Positions 53,685 through 62,826 are shown, numbered from the stretch's first letter. The stretch is DNA of 64,000 nucleotides from Candidatus Melainabacteria bacterium (GCA_003963305.1 RXJR01000010.1:1-64000); one strand, 5' to 3'. Notes: generated by a model not told the origin, from the sequence alone. A program made the numbers and translations.

Positions 53685-53943
53685 GGTTAGTGCCCGCACT
53701 GAACTGAAATGCCCGATAGTAACGTTCCCCAGCAGGTCGAATTTCAGCGCTTCGGGAGCGACAAAGCGTTCTATCAACTATATGGATTAATAGTAAAATC
53801 CAAAAGAACAAACTCCTGAAAACAAAGTGCGCCAGGATGCTGCCGCGATAGAATCCGACGCCGACGCAGACCGGATTGAAGATGCAGGCAGTCACAGAAT
53901 CAAGCGAAGATTCATGTGACTGCCCGCTCTTCAGAACCAGGCC

Positions 53944-54804
53944 TTATCCTACTGGTAGAGGATCTGTTTCTTTCTTTTCCGGCAAAGGCGGAGTCGATGT
54001 ATCCTTCGATTCCGTCGCAGGCGGCGCCGATGTGCCCGCATCCTTCGACGCAGTCGCAGGCGGCTGCGAAGGAACGCTGCCGTCACCAGCATCGCTCGTT
54101 GAGCCAGCTGCCGACGACGACGCAGGAACGACGATCGGATCCTCAGGTACAGCGCATACAGCAGGGCTGACAGGCAAGTTCGCAGCCCACTGAGAAATGA
54201 TGGCAAGCACGTTGGGATCATTCGAGGGAAGCCCGTAACCCTTCTGAAAAATCTCAGTGATTACCTTGGGCAAATCAGCCTCGAACACACAAGCGTTGCT
54301 AAGTTCAATCCACAGCAGTTCGCCTGCCGCCTTTGAACCCTTCTTCGCATAACTGGGCATACCGTACTTCTGCTTCAGCCGCTTGGCGCCCAAACGCTGA
54401 TAGAAAGCCAGCCTGCGCTTGCGCATCTTGAGAGTCTCAGCATCGAGACCGACCTCTTTGGTCGATTCGATTTCGAGAAACAAGGCAGTGAAAGTCGGAT
54501 ACTGCGCACGCAGCGTCTGCACCAGCTGCTTCATGTGCTTCGACCCGAATCCGCCTGAGCGCTTTGTCGTATCGGTGGCGATGTAGGCGAGGAGCGCGAA
54601 GTTGCTCATCACATTGACCAGGGAAAAACACAGTAGCTCGTCGCTTTTGTTGACTGTCCTGTGCAGCAACAACGAGCCGCCAGCAATCAACTTGCGCAGT
54701 TCCTCAACCGGTGAGCGCTCATCGGCAGGAAACGCTGATTCGTAAAGCTTAGTCCAGTCATCCTCTTGACCGGCACTCTGTTGACATAGTTTTGAGCCGT
54801 CCAT
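53944..54804 (-). CDS. GNAT-like N-acetyltransferase with a repetitive Pro/Ser-rich tail
   Basis: A 286-residue protein. The first 200 residues have the GNAT layout: LLCFSLVNVMSNFALLAYIA, the acetyl-CoA loop KRSGGFGSKHM, FLEIEST and LAFYQRLGAKRLKQKYGMP. Such enzymes move an acetyl group from acetyl-CoA to an amine. The substrate is unknown. The tail is Ala/Ser/Pro-rich with a loose repeat (PPATASKDAGTSA and PPATESKDTSTPP). AAGGAG lies ten bases before the ATG. No signal peptide. Confidence 0.78.
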   Translation of the reverse strand: MDGSKLCQQSAGQEDDWTKLYESAFPADERSPVEELRKLIAGGSLLLHRTVNKSDELLCFSLVNVMSNFALLAYIATDTTKRSGGFGSKHMKQLVQTLRAQYPTFTALFLEIESTKEVGLDAETLKMRKRRLAFYQRLGAKRLKQKYGMPSYAKKGSKAAGELLWIELSNACVFEADLPKVITEIFQKGYGLPSNDPNVLAIISQWAANLPVSPAVCAVPEDPIVVPASSSAAGSTSDAGDGSVPSQPPATASKDAGTSAPPATESKDTSTPPLPEKKETDPLPVG

Positions 54805-55233
54805 TTGCGTGGCTCCTTATAGTTTTGATTCTGCCGCGCAGTTGCAGCAGAACAGTATGCAAACACATAGAGACAACGAGCCATAATTCATCCTCTCGCT
54901 GGAGAAGAGAAAAAGGGCTTGTACAGGTTGTTTCGATGGGTTCGCAGTAGTTAGTGTGGATTTGTAAAAATGAAAAGCGTCTGTAATTTACAAATTGATC
55001 TATGCAAAAAGAAATATCACACGCGCATCGAAGCTCGCGCCAGCGCCGGTTTCCAAGCGCCCGAGAAGCCGGAATTAGGCGCGGCCGCAACGCTTGGCGA
55101 CCACCAGTGGTGGCACCAGCGTATGAAACTTAATCGTGCAATCGAGCGTTCGTACATAGCGTAAGCTCGCACCAGGAGCTACGAGCTCGCACGAGCCAAA
55201 CACAGCTTCGTGCTAGCGCGCACAGATCGAAGT
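54805..55233. other. 430-base intergenic region with a 9-bp inverted repeat
   Basis: ATTTGTAAA (54960-54968) and TTTACAAAT (54987-54995) form a perfect inverted repeat with an 18-base spacer. It could be an operator or a weak hairpin upstream of the GNAT gene. A 64-codon plus-strand frame at 54970-55164 has no ribosome site. The right part is rich in AGCTCG and GCGC words, with no clear terminator for the ribokinase gene. Confidence 0.35.
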
Positions 55234-56169
55234 TCAGTGAATGGCGGCACTGAGGACAAGTTTCTTGATTTCCTCACCGTCAGGCAAAGAAGGTTCAGCA
55301 CCCATCTTCGTAGTAGCCAGTGCGCCCCCGGCACAAGCCCAACGAACAGCTGTGCGCAGATCTTCACCGCGAGCAAGTGCCGCTGCAAGACTGCCGCAAA
55401 AGGCATCTCCTGCAGCAGTTGTATCAATTGCATGGACGGGGAAGGAAGGAATCAACTCGCATATCGTTTCGTCATAGACAAAAGCGCCTTGCTCACCCAT
55501 CGTAATGATGACAATCTTCGGTCCACACGCCTTGAGCTTCCTCGCCGCTTCCGTGGCGGATGTAATATCCGACACGACAATTCCAGTTAATTGCTGCGCC
55601 TCTGTTTGATTGGGAGTGATGATATCGACATTGTGCAAAAGCTCGCTCGGCAAGACGCCATCGTCAGGAGCTGGAGCGGGATTGAAAGCGACAATGGTGC
55701 CGGCGGCGCGAGCCACTTTAGCGGCAGCGATGTCAGTCTCGAGTGGCACCTCTAACTGCAGCAACAGAACCTTAGCAGCAGAAATGGTTGCCCTGGCGGC
55801 CTCCACATCAGCCGGAGATAAACGCAAGTTCGCTTGCTGCACAATTACGATTGCATTTTCGCCCTCAGCAGTGACGGTAATGTGTGCGATACCTGTTCCA
55901 ACCTCAGGGTCTTGAATTACACGCTGAGCATCGACGTGATTTCTCCGCAACGTATCAATCAACATCTGCCCAAAACTATCGTTACCGACTCTGCCGACAA
56001 GCGACACTTCCGCACCGGCCCTGGCAGCAGCCATGGACTGATTGTTACCCTTGCCACCGGCAAACATGCCGAATTCCAGACCACGCAAGGTTTCGCCCTT
56101 CTGAGGAAAGCGCGGCGCCTTGGCTACTAAATCCTGACTGAGACTGCCTACAACGACGACTTTCCCCAT
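55234..56169 (-). CDS. rbsK: Ribokinase (PfkB family)
   Basis: A 311-residue PfkB sugar kinase that phosphorylates ribose to ribose 5-phosphate. It shows the N-terminal GGKGNNQSMAAARAG signature and the catalytic loop DTTAAGDAFCGSLA, whose Asp is the base. ATP-binding PVHAIDTT is also present. GGAGG lies eight bases before the ATG at 56169. It starts 20 bases after the stop of the deacetylase-like gene, so the two are co-transcribed. No ribose transporter gene is nearby, so nucleoside salvage is as likely as ribose use. Confidence 0.93.
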   Translation of the reverse strand: MGKVVVVGSLSQDLVAKAPRFPQKGETLRGLEFGMFAGGKGNNQSMAAARAGAEVSLVGRVGNDSFGQMLIDTLRRNHVDAQRVIQDPEVGTGIAHITVTAEGENAIVIVQQANLRLSPADVEAARATISAAKVLLLQLEVPLETDIAAAKVARAAGTIVAFNPAPAPDDGVLPSELLHNVDIITPNQTEAQQLTGIVVSDITSATEAARKLKACGPKIVIITMGEQGAFVYDETICELIPSFPVHAIDTTAAGDAFCGSLAAALARGEDLRTAVRWACAGGALATTKMGAEPSLPDGEEIKKLVLSAAIH

Positions 56170-56189
56170 CGAAACCTCCACAAACGTTG

Positions 56190-57296
56190 CTATCTCAAAG
56201 AATGCCAATACTTGGATAGATGCTTTCTGATGTCAACCACACGTTCGTCGACGAGAAGCAAGTTCCTGTCAGCACTTATAGACTCCTGCCCTGTCGTCGT
56301 CGGCATCAGATACGACATATGCACGCGGGCGCTGTCATCAGCAGTGGTGGCATTCAAAACACGCATTGTGGCAACAGCAGACGCCGACAAAGACGTCGTG
56401 TTATAGCCGCCCTCGAGGAAACAAACGACTTTACAGCCAATCTGCCTGGCAATATCCTGCAAACGCTGAGACATCATTGCATAACCGGCCGTAGTCACTC
56501 TCTGCTGCCCGAGCGGATCGTCTTGATGTGCATCGTAGCCGGCGGAAAGAAAGATCATCTCGGGTTGATACTCGAGACAAACCGGTTTGACAATTTCGTC
56601 CCAGGCTTTGAAATAACCCCGATCGCCAGTACCTGCAGGTAAAGGAATGTTGATATTGAATCCCTTTCCCTCCCGGGCACCATCTTCTGCATACCATCCC
56701 GTCTCAGGCGGCCAGAATGGATATTGATGAAACGAGATAAAGCAGACGGAGGGATCATCATAGAATAAATCCTGGGTGCCATTGCCGTGATGAACATCCC
56801 AGTCGATAATCAAAACACGCTTCAAATCAAGCTTCCGCTGGGCATACCTGACAGCAATGGCAACATTATTGAACAAACAAAAGCCCATTGGAGCTGCATA
56901 GAGTGCATGATGACCAGGGGGACGCACGGCCACAAAGGAACTCAAGAAACCGTGTTCCGCCACCGCGTCCACACCGGTCAAACCAGCACCAGCCGCCAAC
57001 TTTGCCGTATCATAAGTTTCCGGACTCATAAAAGTATCGCCGTCGAGCTGGAAGAACTCGCCTTTCTTCACTTTCAACGACCCCTTGTACAAATCCTCTA
57101 TGTAGGCGGGATTGTGCACGGCTGCAATCTCATCTTCTTCAGCGAGACGAGGCTTCATCTCATCTATGTTGTGCTCTACAGAGCTTTTATGAAAGGCCGT
57201 ATCAATCGCCGCAAGACGCTGCGGCGACTCCGGATGCAGTTCTGGCGTAAGGTGTTGCTGAAACTTTGGATCTCGAACCAAGACAAGATTTGACAT
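56190..57296 (-). CDS. Histone-deacetylase-family (AcuC-like) amidohydrolase
   Basis: A 368-residue class II HDAC-like enzyme. Motifs are intact: RPPGHHA (active-site His pair), FNNVAIAV, DWDVHHGNGTQ (zinc ligands Asp and His) and SAGYDAHQDDPLG. Bacterial members deacetylate proteins, acetylpolyamines or acetoin-related substrates. The start is ATG 57296. It lies upstream of rbsK in a two-gene operon. Protein lysine deacetylation or polyamine breakdown are the main candidates. Confidence 0.93.
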   Translation of the reverse strand: MSNLVLVRDPKFQQHLTPELHPESPQRLAAIDTAFHKSSVEHNIDEMKPRLAEEDEIAAVHNPAYIEDLYKGSLKVKKGEFFQLDGDTFMSPETYDTAKLAAGAGLTGVDAVAEHGFLSSFVAVRPPGHHALYAAPMGFCLFNNVAIAVRYAQRKLDLKRVLIIDWDVHHGNGTQDLFYDDPSVCFISFHQYPFWPPETGWYAEDGAREGKGFNINIPLPAGTGDRGYFKAWDEIVKPVCLEYQPEMIFLSAGYDAHQDDPLGQQRVTTAGYAMMSQRLQDIARQIGCKVVCFLEGGYNTTSLSASAVATMRVLNATTADDSARVHMSYLMPTTTGQESISADRNLLLVDERVVDIRKHLSKYWHSLR

Positions 57297-57412
57297 CGAC
57301 TTACCCGAATCGCGAAGTGGTGTGTATGCCAAACATTTTCACACACTGATCAGATGATAGTCTACGAGGCACAACCGCCTGACTTCAAGCAAACCCACAC
57401 AAGTGAGCTGAA

Positions 57413-59221
57413 TTAACCTTGAGCGCTGGTTTGAGAATGGTCTCGATGAAAGCGAGAAAACAATTTTGCCAGAATCGACTGCCGCCCCTGAGGCGCATCA
57501 ACAGCCGGTGTCGAGAAGACAACCGGCTCAACCGGAATATCGCCATGGCTGACATGTTCGTCTAAACTAGACTTCGCCTGCTTATAGCCATAATCGATCA
57601 AGTCGTTTATTTTCACGTCCGGCAGATTCATATCAAGGGCATTCACTGTCGTATCACCGACAGAGACTACAAAGTGCGGGCCGCTTGGTTCGGTATATCG
57701 CTTTTTGAACGCGGCAAAAATAGCCGGTTGAATCAAACCTGGAATCTCGCGCAGTGGAGTGCCGCGGAATGACGGGAATGGTGACTGAGAGCTAATCTTG
57801 GCAATGATTGCAGGCTCATTGGAAAATTCGGATGGTGCCATTCTGTACGCGCCGCCATCGACCAGCAAACCGCTCTTGCGCATACTTTCAGGCAACTCGC
57901 CCTTAGATGGACGGTAATAGACAGGTCTCATCGCGCCAGGGATTGATGAAGATGCGGCCAGGGCTTCGGCAAGGTCATAATTTTTCCCTTCGAAGACGAT
58001 CGGCTTACGAGTTTTGAGATTGTAAGCGACTATACGCAAGTTATCCTGCGGACTGAGATGATATTTGTCGACGAAACTTTCCATCGAAGAACGCATGCTG
58101 ACAAAATGACTTCCAACCGCCCGCAACGGATGACGCCAGCCTCTGGGAGTCTGTCCCAACTGCTGCATATCAGGATGCACCAACTCATCCTTCATAATCT
58201 GCTCGATCTGGCGTGATGAATAGCCATTAGAGTGCAAGGCGCTCACTATGGAACCGATCGAAACCCCAGTCTCAGTGCCTACTTTGACGTGGTTATCTTC
58301 GAGATAGCGCAGCAATCCCACCAGACCAAAACCACGCACCCCGCCAGCACCGAGTACTACCTCCATACCTTCTCGTCCATGAGTCGGCAGCTCAGGTACT
58401 CTGGTCTGCACAGGCAACTCTTCTTGAGGCTTCTGCTCAGATGCGAAAACCGCATCGTTACGAACCTCGACGTCAGGCTGCGACCGACGTTGTGCCATAG
58501 CGCCTGCTGCACCGAAGAGTCCACCAATCAATCCATACGAGTAAGCAGATTGAGTTAGCTCCTGCCCTGACGCCAGTCCTTTACCGGCTAAAATCGAACC
58601 AGTCTCGGCGCCAATCAAACCGGCAGGCACACCAGATACGATACCGGAAAAGATTTGATTGCCAACAAGCCTTTGAGCGAATGTGCCACTCAACGCCTCA
58701 CTCTCTGCCAGTTTGCCCAGCGCACCATTGAAACCACCCAACGCCCCAAAAGTGACGCCGCTACCAACTCCATTTTTCAGTCGCGATGTCCAGAAATTCT
58801 GTCCTGTCTCGGACGGCTGAAATATTGAGCCGAAAACCAATCCGCTACCTGCACCCTGGGCAATTGGACTGGACATAAGGGCGCTTTCACCGAGCGCAGC
58901 CGACATACCTTTGTGCACAGCCAGAAATGGCAAGACCGTGCCCAGTGCGCCACCGAGTTGCTGAGCATGCCAATCGGCCGTACCAAACTGAGCGTGCTCA
59001 GGGGCATCTATGAATGAAACAGATTTATCCAGGTGAGTGCCGGCAACCTGATCGATTAACTGAGTGGCGCCTGTGAGGGGAGCCTGGATACCAGCGTATA
59101 CAGCCGAGTGCATGAAATCGACACCCAGGTCAAGCAAATTGGCGTGCTGGGAAGAATGCTCGACAGAGCTATTCTTACCGGCGCTTGAGTCGCGCATGGC
59201 TTCGCTCAGATGACTGCTCAT
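57413..59221 (-). CDS. Two-part protein: glycine-rich helical region plus patatin-like phospholipase
   Basis: A 602-residue protein. The first 250 residues contain several short hydrophobic, glycine-rich segments (GGALGTVLPFLAVHKG, GSGVTFGALGGFNGALG), like membrane-inserting proteins. The C-terminal patatin domain starts near residue 284: GAGGVRGFGL, nucleophile elbow GVSIGS (Ser about 322) and DGGAYR (Asp about 453). It aligns end to end with the GC-rich gene at 3390. The N-terminal part is absent there. This could be a toxin-like phospholipase with a membrane-targeting region. The start is ATG 59221 with GGAACGAG upstream. Confidence 0.9.
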   Translation of the reverse strand: MSSHLSEAMRDSSAGKNSSVEHSSQHANLLDLGVDFMHSAVYAGIQAPLTGATQLIDQVAGTHLDKSVSFIDAPEHAQFGTADWHAQQLGGALGTVLPFLAVHKGMSAALGESALMSSPIAQGAGSGLVFGSIFQPSETGQNFWTSRLKNGVGSGVTFGALGGFNGALGKLAESEALSGTFAQRLVGNQIFSGIVSGVPAGLIGAETGSILAGKGLASGQELTQSAYSYGLIGGLFGAAGAMAQRRSQPDVEVRNDAVFASEQKPQEELPVQTRVPELPTHGREGMEVVLGAGGVRGFGLVGLLRYLEDNHVKVGTETGVSIGSIVSALHSNGYSSRQIEQIMKDELVHPDMQQLGQTPRGWRHPLRAVGSHFVSMRSSMESFVDKYHLSPQDNLRIVAYNLKTRKPIVFEGKNYDLAEALAASSSIPGAMRPVYYRPSKGELPESMRKSGLLVDGGAYRMAPSEFSNEPAIIAKISSQSPFPSFRGTPLREIPGLIQPAIFAAFKKRYTEPSGPHFVVSVGDTTVNALDMNLPDVKINDLIDYGYKQAKSSLDEHVSHGDIPVEPVVFSTPAVDAPQGRQSILAKLFSRFHRDHSQTSAQG

Positions 59222-59388
59222 CTCGTTCCGTTAATGAAAGGGCGTTCCCGGCCAGTTTGAAGCAGCAGCAAGCAGTTGTCAGTGTGGAAGTTACGAAGAA
59301 CACATTAACTATCGCCACATTTCTCTCATCAGGCCGGAACAAAAACCGGATCTGATTCGACCCCAATGTCGAGAGGGGACCGAGCACG

Positions 59389-59781
59389 ATGACCACGTCA
59401 ATTCACGACATTCCGATACTCGAGCTTCAGCAGATGGCGGCCGAAGCTCAACAGAGCGGAAATCTGGCGCAAGCCAAAAGCATTTACATCTGTTTGATTG
59501 CAGCAATTAAGAGCAAAGACGGTCCCCGAAGCGATCGCCTGGCCAATAATTTTTTTCAGCTCGCCGAGGTCTACGGACAGGAAAAGAACTTCACCGGAGC
59601 GCAAACTTTGTACGAAAGAGCCATAGAAATCTGGCTTCACTCAACCGACGAACAGGCACAAAATATGGTGAAAGAGGCATCGAAACGCCTCCGCATCCTC
59701 TCAGAACTGGAGTCGGGACGAGTGTTGCGAGAAGAACGGAAGATCAACATATCGTCGACCGATCGTCAGGATGTTGCCTGA
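59389..59781 (+). CDS. Small TPR-like protein
   Basis: A 130-residue soluble protein with two TPR-like helix pairs (AEAQQSGNLAQAKSIYICLI, VYGQEKNFTGAQTLYERAIE) and a charged tail. It could be an adaptor. GAGGGG lies a few bases before the ATG. It is divergent from the two-part patatin gene, with 167 bases between starts. A strong palindrome at 59801-59828 follows its stop. Confidence 0.78.
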   Translation: MTTSIHDIPILELQQMAAEAQQSGNLAQAKSIYICLIAAIKSKDGPRSDRLANNFFQLAEVYGQEKNFTGAQTLYERAIEIWLHSTDEQAQNMVKEASKRLRILSELESGRVLREERKINISSTDRQDVA

Positions 59782-59800
59782 AATTTTGTCCGGCATCGAG

Positions 59801-59828
59801 GAATTTTTTCCGATATCGGAAGAAATTC
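59801..59828. terminator. 28-bp near-perfect palindrome between convergent genes
   Basis: The arms GAATTTTTTCCGAT and ATCGGAAGAAATTC pair with one mismatch and no spacer. A second stem, GATACC-ACAAAT-GGTATC, follows at 59835-59852. Both lie between the convergent stops at 59781 and 59880. They probably terminate both genes. Confidence 0.5.
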
Positions 59829-59879
59829 AAGCGCGATACCACAAATGGTATCAACAATCGGCAGCCAAAATGTTCATGA

Positions 59880-60395
59880 TTAAATGCTGACCAGACCGAG
59901 AGCGCGTTTAACTTGTTCAGCCCAGACACGGATGCGATCTGCAGTTTTTTCTGGTTCGTTCACTTCGTCTACAACCAGGCCGACAAACTTTCCGCCCACA
60001 ACTGAATCTGAATGTGAATAATCGAAGCCCTCAGTTGTGATCTGATCGGCGATTATGATGCCGCCTTTTGACTTGATCTTGTCGTACATAATTTTCATCG
60101 CACTGACGAAATTATGACCGTAACCGTATTGATCTCCAAGGGCGAATAGAGCCACTTTTACGCCACTGAAATCTATTCTGTCCAGCTGTGGCCAGAAGTC
60201 GAGCCAATCATCAGTCAACTCGCCGTCGCCCCAGGTCGAACCTCCCAAAATCAGGAAATCGCAGGCAGCGAAGTCCTCGGCTTTAGCCGTCCAAATACCG
60301 TGCACCTCAGTTACAAGTGGACCAAATACCGACTGTATCTGTTCAGCAACGGCAGTAGTCGTGCCGGTTTGCGTGCCATAGAAAAGTTTGCCCAT
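59880..60395 (-). CDS. Flavodoxin
   Basis: A 171-residue flavodoxin, a low-potential electron carrier with one FMN. It has the phosphate loop FYGTQTGTTTAVAE at the start, STWGDGELTDDWLDF and ALGDQYGYGHNF around the isoalloxazine ring. It resembles long-chain flavodoxins such as IsiB of cyanobacteria, which replace ferredoxin when iron is low. AAGGAG lies eight bases before the ATG. It is a single gene; no Fur box was recognised upstream. Confidence 0.95.
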   Translation of the reverse strand: MGKLFYGTQTGTTTAVAEQIQSVFGPLVTEVHGIWTAKAEDFAACDFLILGGSTWGDGELTDDWLDFWPQLDRIDFSGVKVALFALGDQYGYGHNFVSAMKIMYDKIKSKGGIIIADQITTEGFDYSHSDSVVGGKFVGLVVDEVNEPEKTADRIRVWAEQVKRALGLVSI

Positions 60396-60447
60396 GTTGA
60401 ATCTCCTTGGACTGAATAGAAATATTTGTTTTGAGTACTAACTTATT

Positions 60448-60840
60448 TCAGGAATTGCCTGCCAAACCCGCCACTGGAGCAGGTTTACACTTGCACCGAT
60501 TAGCAAGACAATCGATGTGATCTTGCAAAGTTCGATGCCTGCCAATCAGAAATGCGATACGCAGCAGTTCATCTTTGCTGTGAATAGTGACGTTGCCACT
60601 ATCCCAGATGACAGTGATGTCATCGTCTGCATCATGAAAGGCAACAGTGCCTCCACAATTTGGTTCACAAGCGACAGAACTGCGAGACCAGTCGATGACA
60701 GGACTTTTCGCCCAGACCCGCCTGCCTCGTAAGTCATGAGAAAAGGTCGATCGAACCGCATCAGATTGACTATTTTTGGATTTTGCCGGAACTGGAAAGT
60801 TCACGTGCAACCAATAGTGATGATTAGAGACTGTGTTCAA
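60448..60840 (-). CDS. Unknown small protein with Cys-rich tail
   Basis: A 130-residue protein, probably starting at TTG 60840 with AAGGTGA eight bases upstream. It is mixed in structure, with RGRRVWAKSPVIDWSRSS and a strand-rich middle (DDDITVIWDSGNVTIHS). The end has three Cys close together (DCLANRCKCKP). No signal peptide. Family not recognised; the start codon is uncertain. Confidence 0.5.
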   Translation of the reverse strand: MNTVSNHHYWLHVNFPVPAKSKNSQSDAVRSTFSHDLRGRRVWAKSPVIDWSRSSVACEPNCGGTVAFHDADDDITVIWDSGNVTIHSKDELLRIAFLIGRHRTLQDHIDCLANRCKCKPAPVAGLAGNS

Positions 60841-61211
60841 AGGTCACCTTATAAAACGCGCCGATTTCTGACAATTATTCTCAACTAAAGCAGGAGCTTT
60901 AGCAAGACTATTGAGAATAGTTTTCACGACTCGTGACCGAGCCGAAAATCCACACGGCTGAATGATTTCCAGCCACAAATGAACTTGACGTTCTCGTCTT
61001 GGAGCAGAATTGATGTCAGTCTTTGCAGAAATAACTGTCAGTAAACGCACAAATAGCTGAGTAAACGCACAAATAGCTGTCAGCCACCGCACCAAGAGCA
61101 TTCATTACTCAGCGCTCAGACCAAACAGACGAAGAACAACAGACCAGGCAGAAATGGTGCCACCAACTGAAGCTGATGACACCAAGTAGTCTGAACTTTA
61201 ACTGACTCTGC
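60841..61211. other. 370-base intergenic region with hairpin and 20-bp tandem repeat
   Basis: ATTCTCAA (60877-60884) pairs with TTGAGAAT (60911-60918), enclosing CTAAAG-CAGGAG-CTTTAG (60885-60902). Two exact tandem copies of a 20-bp unit (GTAAACGCACAAATAGCTG plus one base) lie at 61041-61080, differing only at the last base. The function is unknown. No gene is seen. Confidence 0.5.
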
Positions 61212-61568
61212 TTACTTTGCTTTAGGCGCCTTCGGTGCCTTCTTCGCTTCAGCAGGCGCTTTGTTTGCCGTCATTGATTCCAATTTCTGGGCAATATCAT
61301 TGAGCATGCCGTTCAGCTTCGTTTCATCCTCTGCAGTCGTTACATCTGCATGCGCGTCTCTCAAAGCGCGCTTAGTTTTGCTGAAGGAGCGAAGGTCTCG
61401 ATCCAGCTCTGAAGCCTGGTTCGCAGTGATCTGCTTGCTGTTTTTGGCGACGTTGTATCGGCTCAAAAATTCCTTGTACTGTTCATCGATAGTATCTGCC
61501 AAAGCACGCGAACAAGTGCATCCCAACATAACCGTTGCCAACGCAAAATAACCAAATTTCTTGAACAT
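61212..61568 (-). CDS. Small secreted helical protein with Lys/Ala/Pro tail
   Basis: A 118-residue protein with a signal peptide (MFKKFGYFALATVMLGCTC) and a likely cut after RALA. LGCTC may instead be a lipobox. The mature part is one long charged helical region and ends in a Lys/Ala/Pro tail (APAEAKKAPKAPKAK). AGAGGGG lies five bases before ATG 61568. It may be envelope-associated. Family not recognised. Confidence 0.75.
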   Translation of the reverse strand: MFKKFGYFALATVMLGCTCSRALADTIDEQYKEFLSRYNVAKNSKQITANQASELDRDLRSFSKTKRALRDAHADVTTAEDETKLNGMLNDIAQKLESMTANKAPAEAKKAPKAPKAK

Positions 61569-61622
61569 TTGTCCCCTCTTTGCCAATTGCCGAGCTTAAG
61601 AGCGTTATAGCACAACTACGGG

Positions 61623-62297
61623 TTATTTCTGCGAAACGTCTTCCGCCTTGCAACGATCTACGACTACTTCAACGCGACGATTCAGCTGGCGTCCGGCAGG
61701 ATTATCGCTGCCGTCCTTCTTTGTATTGGGCGCAATCGGATGTTTTTTACCGAATCCAATGACGGTGGCCGCCTTTATGAACTTGTTGTCCACAAGCCAA
61801 AATTGAACTGCATTGGCACGTCTCTCACTCAAGTCTTGATTGTATTCATCGCTCCCGATGCCGTCAGTATGCCCCTCAACCTTGATTTCGTAGCGCTGCT
61901 CCTTTGCAAGCATCGGACCAAGAGCTTTCAGCGTTTGCTCCGCTTTGGGGTTAAGAAACGCCTTATCGAAGTCGAAGAGAGCATCCGCGCCAACCACATA
62001 CCGATGCTCACATTTACCTTCATCTGACTGCTTAATCGCCTTTATCCCGCGGGGAATCTGGATGTTACCCGGCTTCTGGATATTCCCGGGGCTCTGGATG
62101 TTGCCGCTCGCCTGCACTTTACCGGGCACGTTCTGAACGGCCCCTGGAGTTTGAATTTGATAGGTCTTGCCTTTCTGAGCATCAAACCACTTGTTGATCT
62201 TGTCCACGTTCTGCGCAGAGGCAGAGACGCCTGTCAGTGCTTGTAAAACCAGCACTGCAAGAATGGTGTTTCTTAATAGCTTAGACGTCGATGGCAT
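61623..62297 (-). CDS. OmpA-like peptidoglycan-binding protein
   Basis: A 224-residue exported protein. The signal peptide (LLRNTILAVLVLQALTGVSASA) is followed by short repeats (GNIQSPGNIQKPGNIQIP). The C-terminal OmpA domain has FDKAFLNPKAEQTL, GHTDGIGSDEYNQDLS and RRVEVVVD; it should bind diaminopimelate in peptidoglycan. GGAG lies before ATG 62297. The absence of a beta-barrel suggests a periplasmic, Pal-like or motor-associated role. The helical gene at 61212 lies 54 bases downstream on the same strand. Confidence 0.92.
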   Translation of the reverse strand: MPSTSKLLRNTILAVLVLQALTGVSASAQNVDKINKWFDAQKGKTYQIQTPGAVQNVPGKVQASGNIQSPGNIQKPGNIQIPRGIKAIKQSDEGKCEHRYVVGADALFDFDKAFLNPKAEQTLKALGPMLAKEQRYEIKVEGHTDGIGSDEYNQDLSERRANAVQFWLVDNKFIKAATVIGFGKKHPIAPNTKKDGSDNPAGRQLNRRVEVVVDRCKAEDVSQK

Positions 62298-62470
62298 AGC
62301 AATCTCCACATTCCGAACCAATGACTGAATCTCACTTCATTCTTCCCCGGAATTTCTCAGCTCAACGGTGGAAAATCGCCATCGAACCTGGGTAACCAAG
62401 TTTCTTCATTTGACAACGCCGCAGGAGCGGCGCATTATGATTTCTGACCCCTCCACTGCGGTACGAATCT

Positions 62471-62677
62471 ATGGCAGCCGACAAAATTGAAGGCAATAAT
62501 TTCGACGCGGTTATCAAAGCGCCCACTGTCTTTGCAAATTTTTTGAGAACGGCCTTTGACGGCGCCAATGGTGGCGATTCGGGTGCAGCCATCAAATCCA
62601 TGTTGAATACAGCTGCATCACAGAGCACAGTCAGCGAGCTCTTTGACGCCGGCAATCCACCCTCATTCAACGCCTGA
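62471..62677 (+). CDS. Possible small protein
   Basis: A 68-residue frame starting MAADKIEGNNFDAVIKAPTV. It is amphipathic and helical in prediction, with no signal peptide. There is no clear Shine-Dalgarno. Composition is protein-like, and it is divergent from the OmpA-like gene. It may be real or chance. Confidence 0.4.
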   Translation: MAADKIEGNNFDAVIKAPTVFANFLRTAFDGANGGDSGAAIKSMLNTAASQSTVSELFDAGNPPSFNA

Positions 62678-62785
62678 CAGGAAAGATTCTGACCTTAATT
62701 CCAACTGCTGCGACAGAGATTCACCACAAGCTACTACAAGACACAGTAGAAAAGTCCGAAAGAAAAAGCCCCAGAAAACCGAACC

Positions 62786-62826
62786 CCACGAGCATCGAGA
62801 GATACGAAATCCCTCGATGCTCGTGG
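62786..62826 (-). terminator. 14-bp inverted repeat closing GC-rich block D
   Basis: Perfect arms CCACGAGCATCGAG (62786-62799) and CTCGATGCTCGTGG (62813-62826) lie 50 bases beyond the stop at 62877. On the minus strand a TTTT follows. It resembles the repeats after blocks A and C in length and position. Confidence 0.65.

Noticed and set aside
54970-55164. 64-codon plus-strand frame near the 9-bp inverted repeat
   Set aside because: Lacks a ribosome site and the start codon lies inside the inverted repeat spacer.
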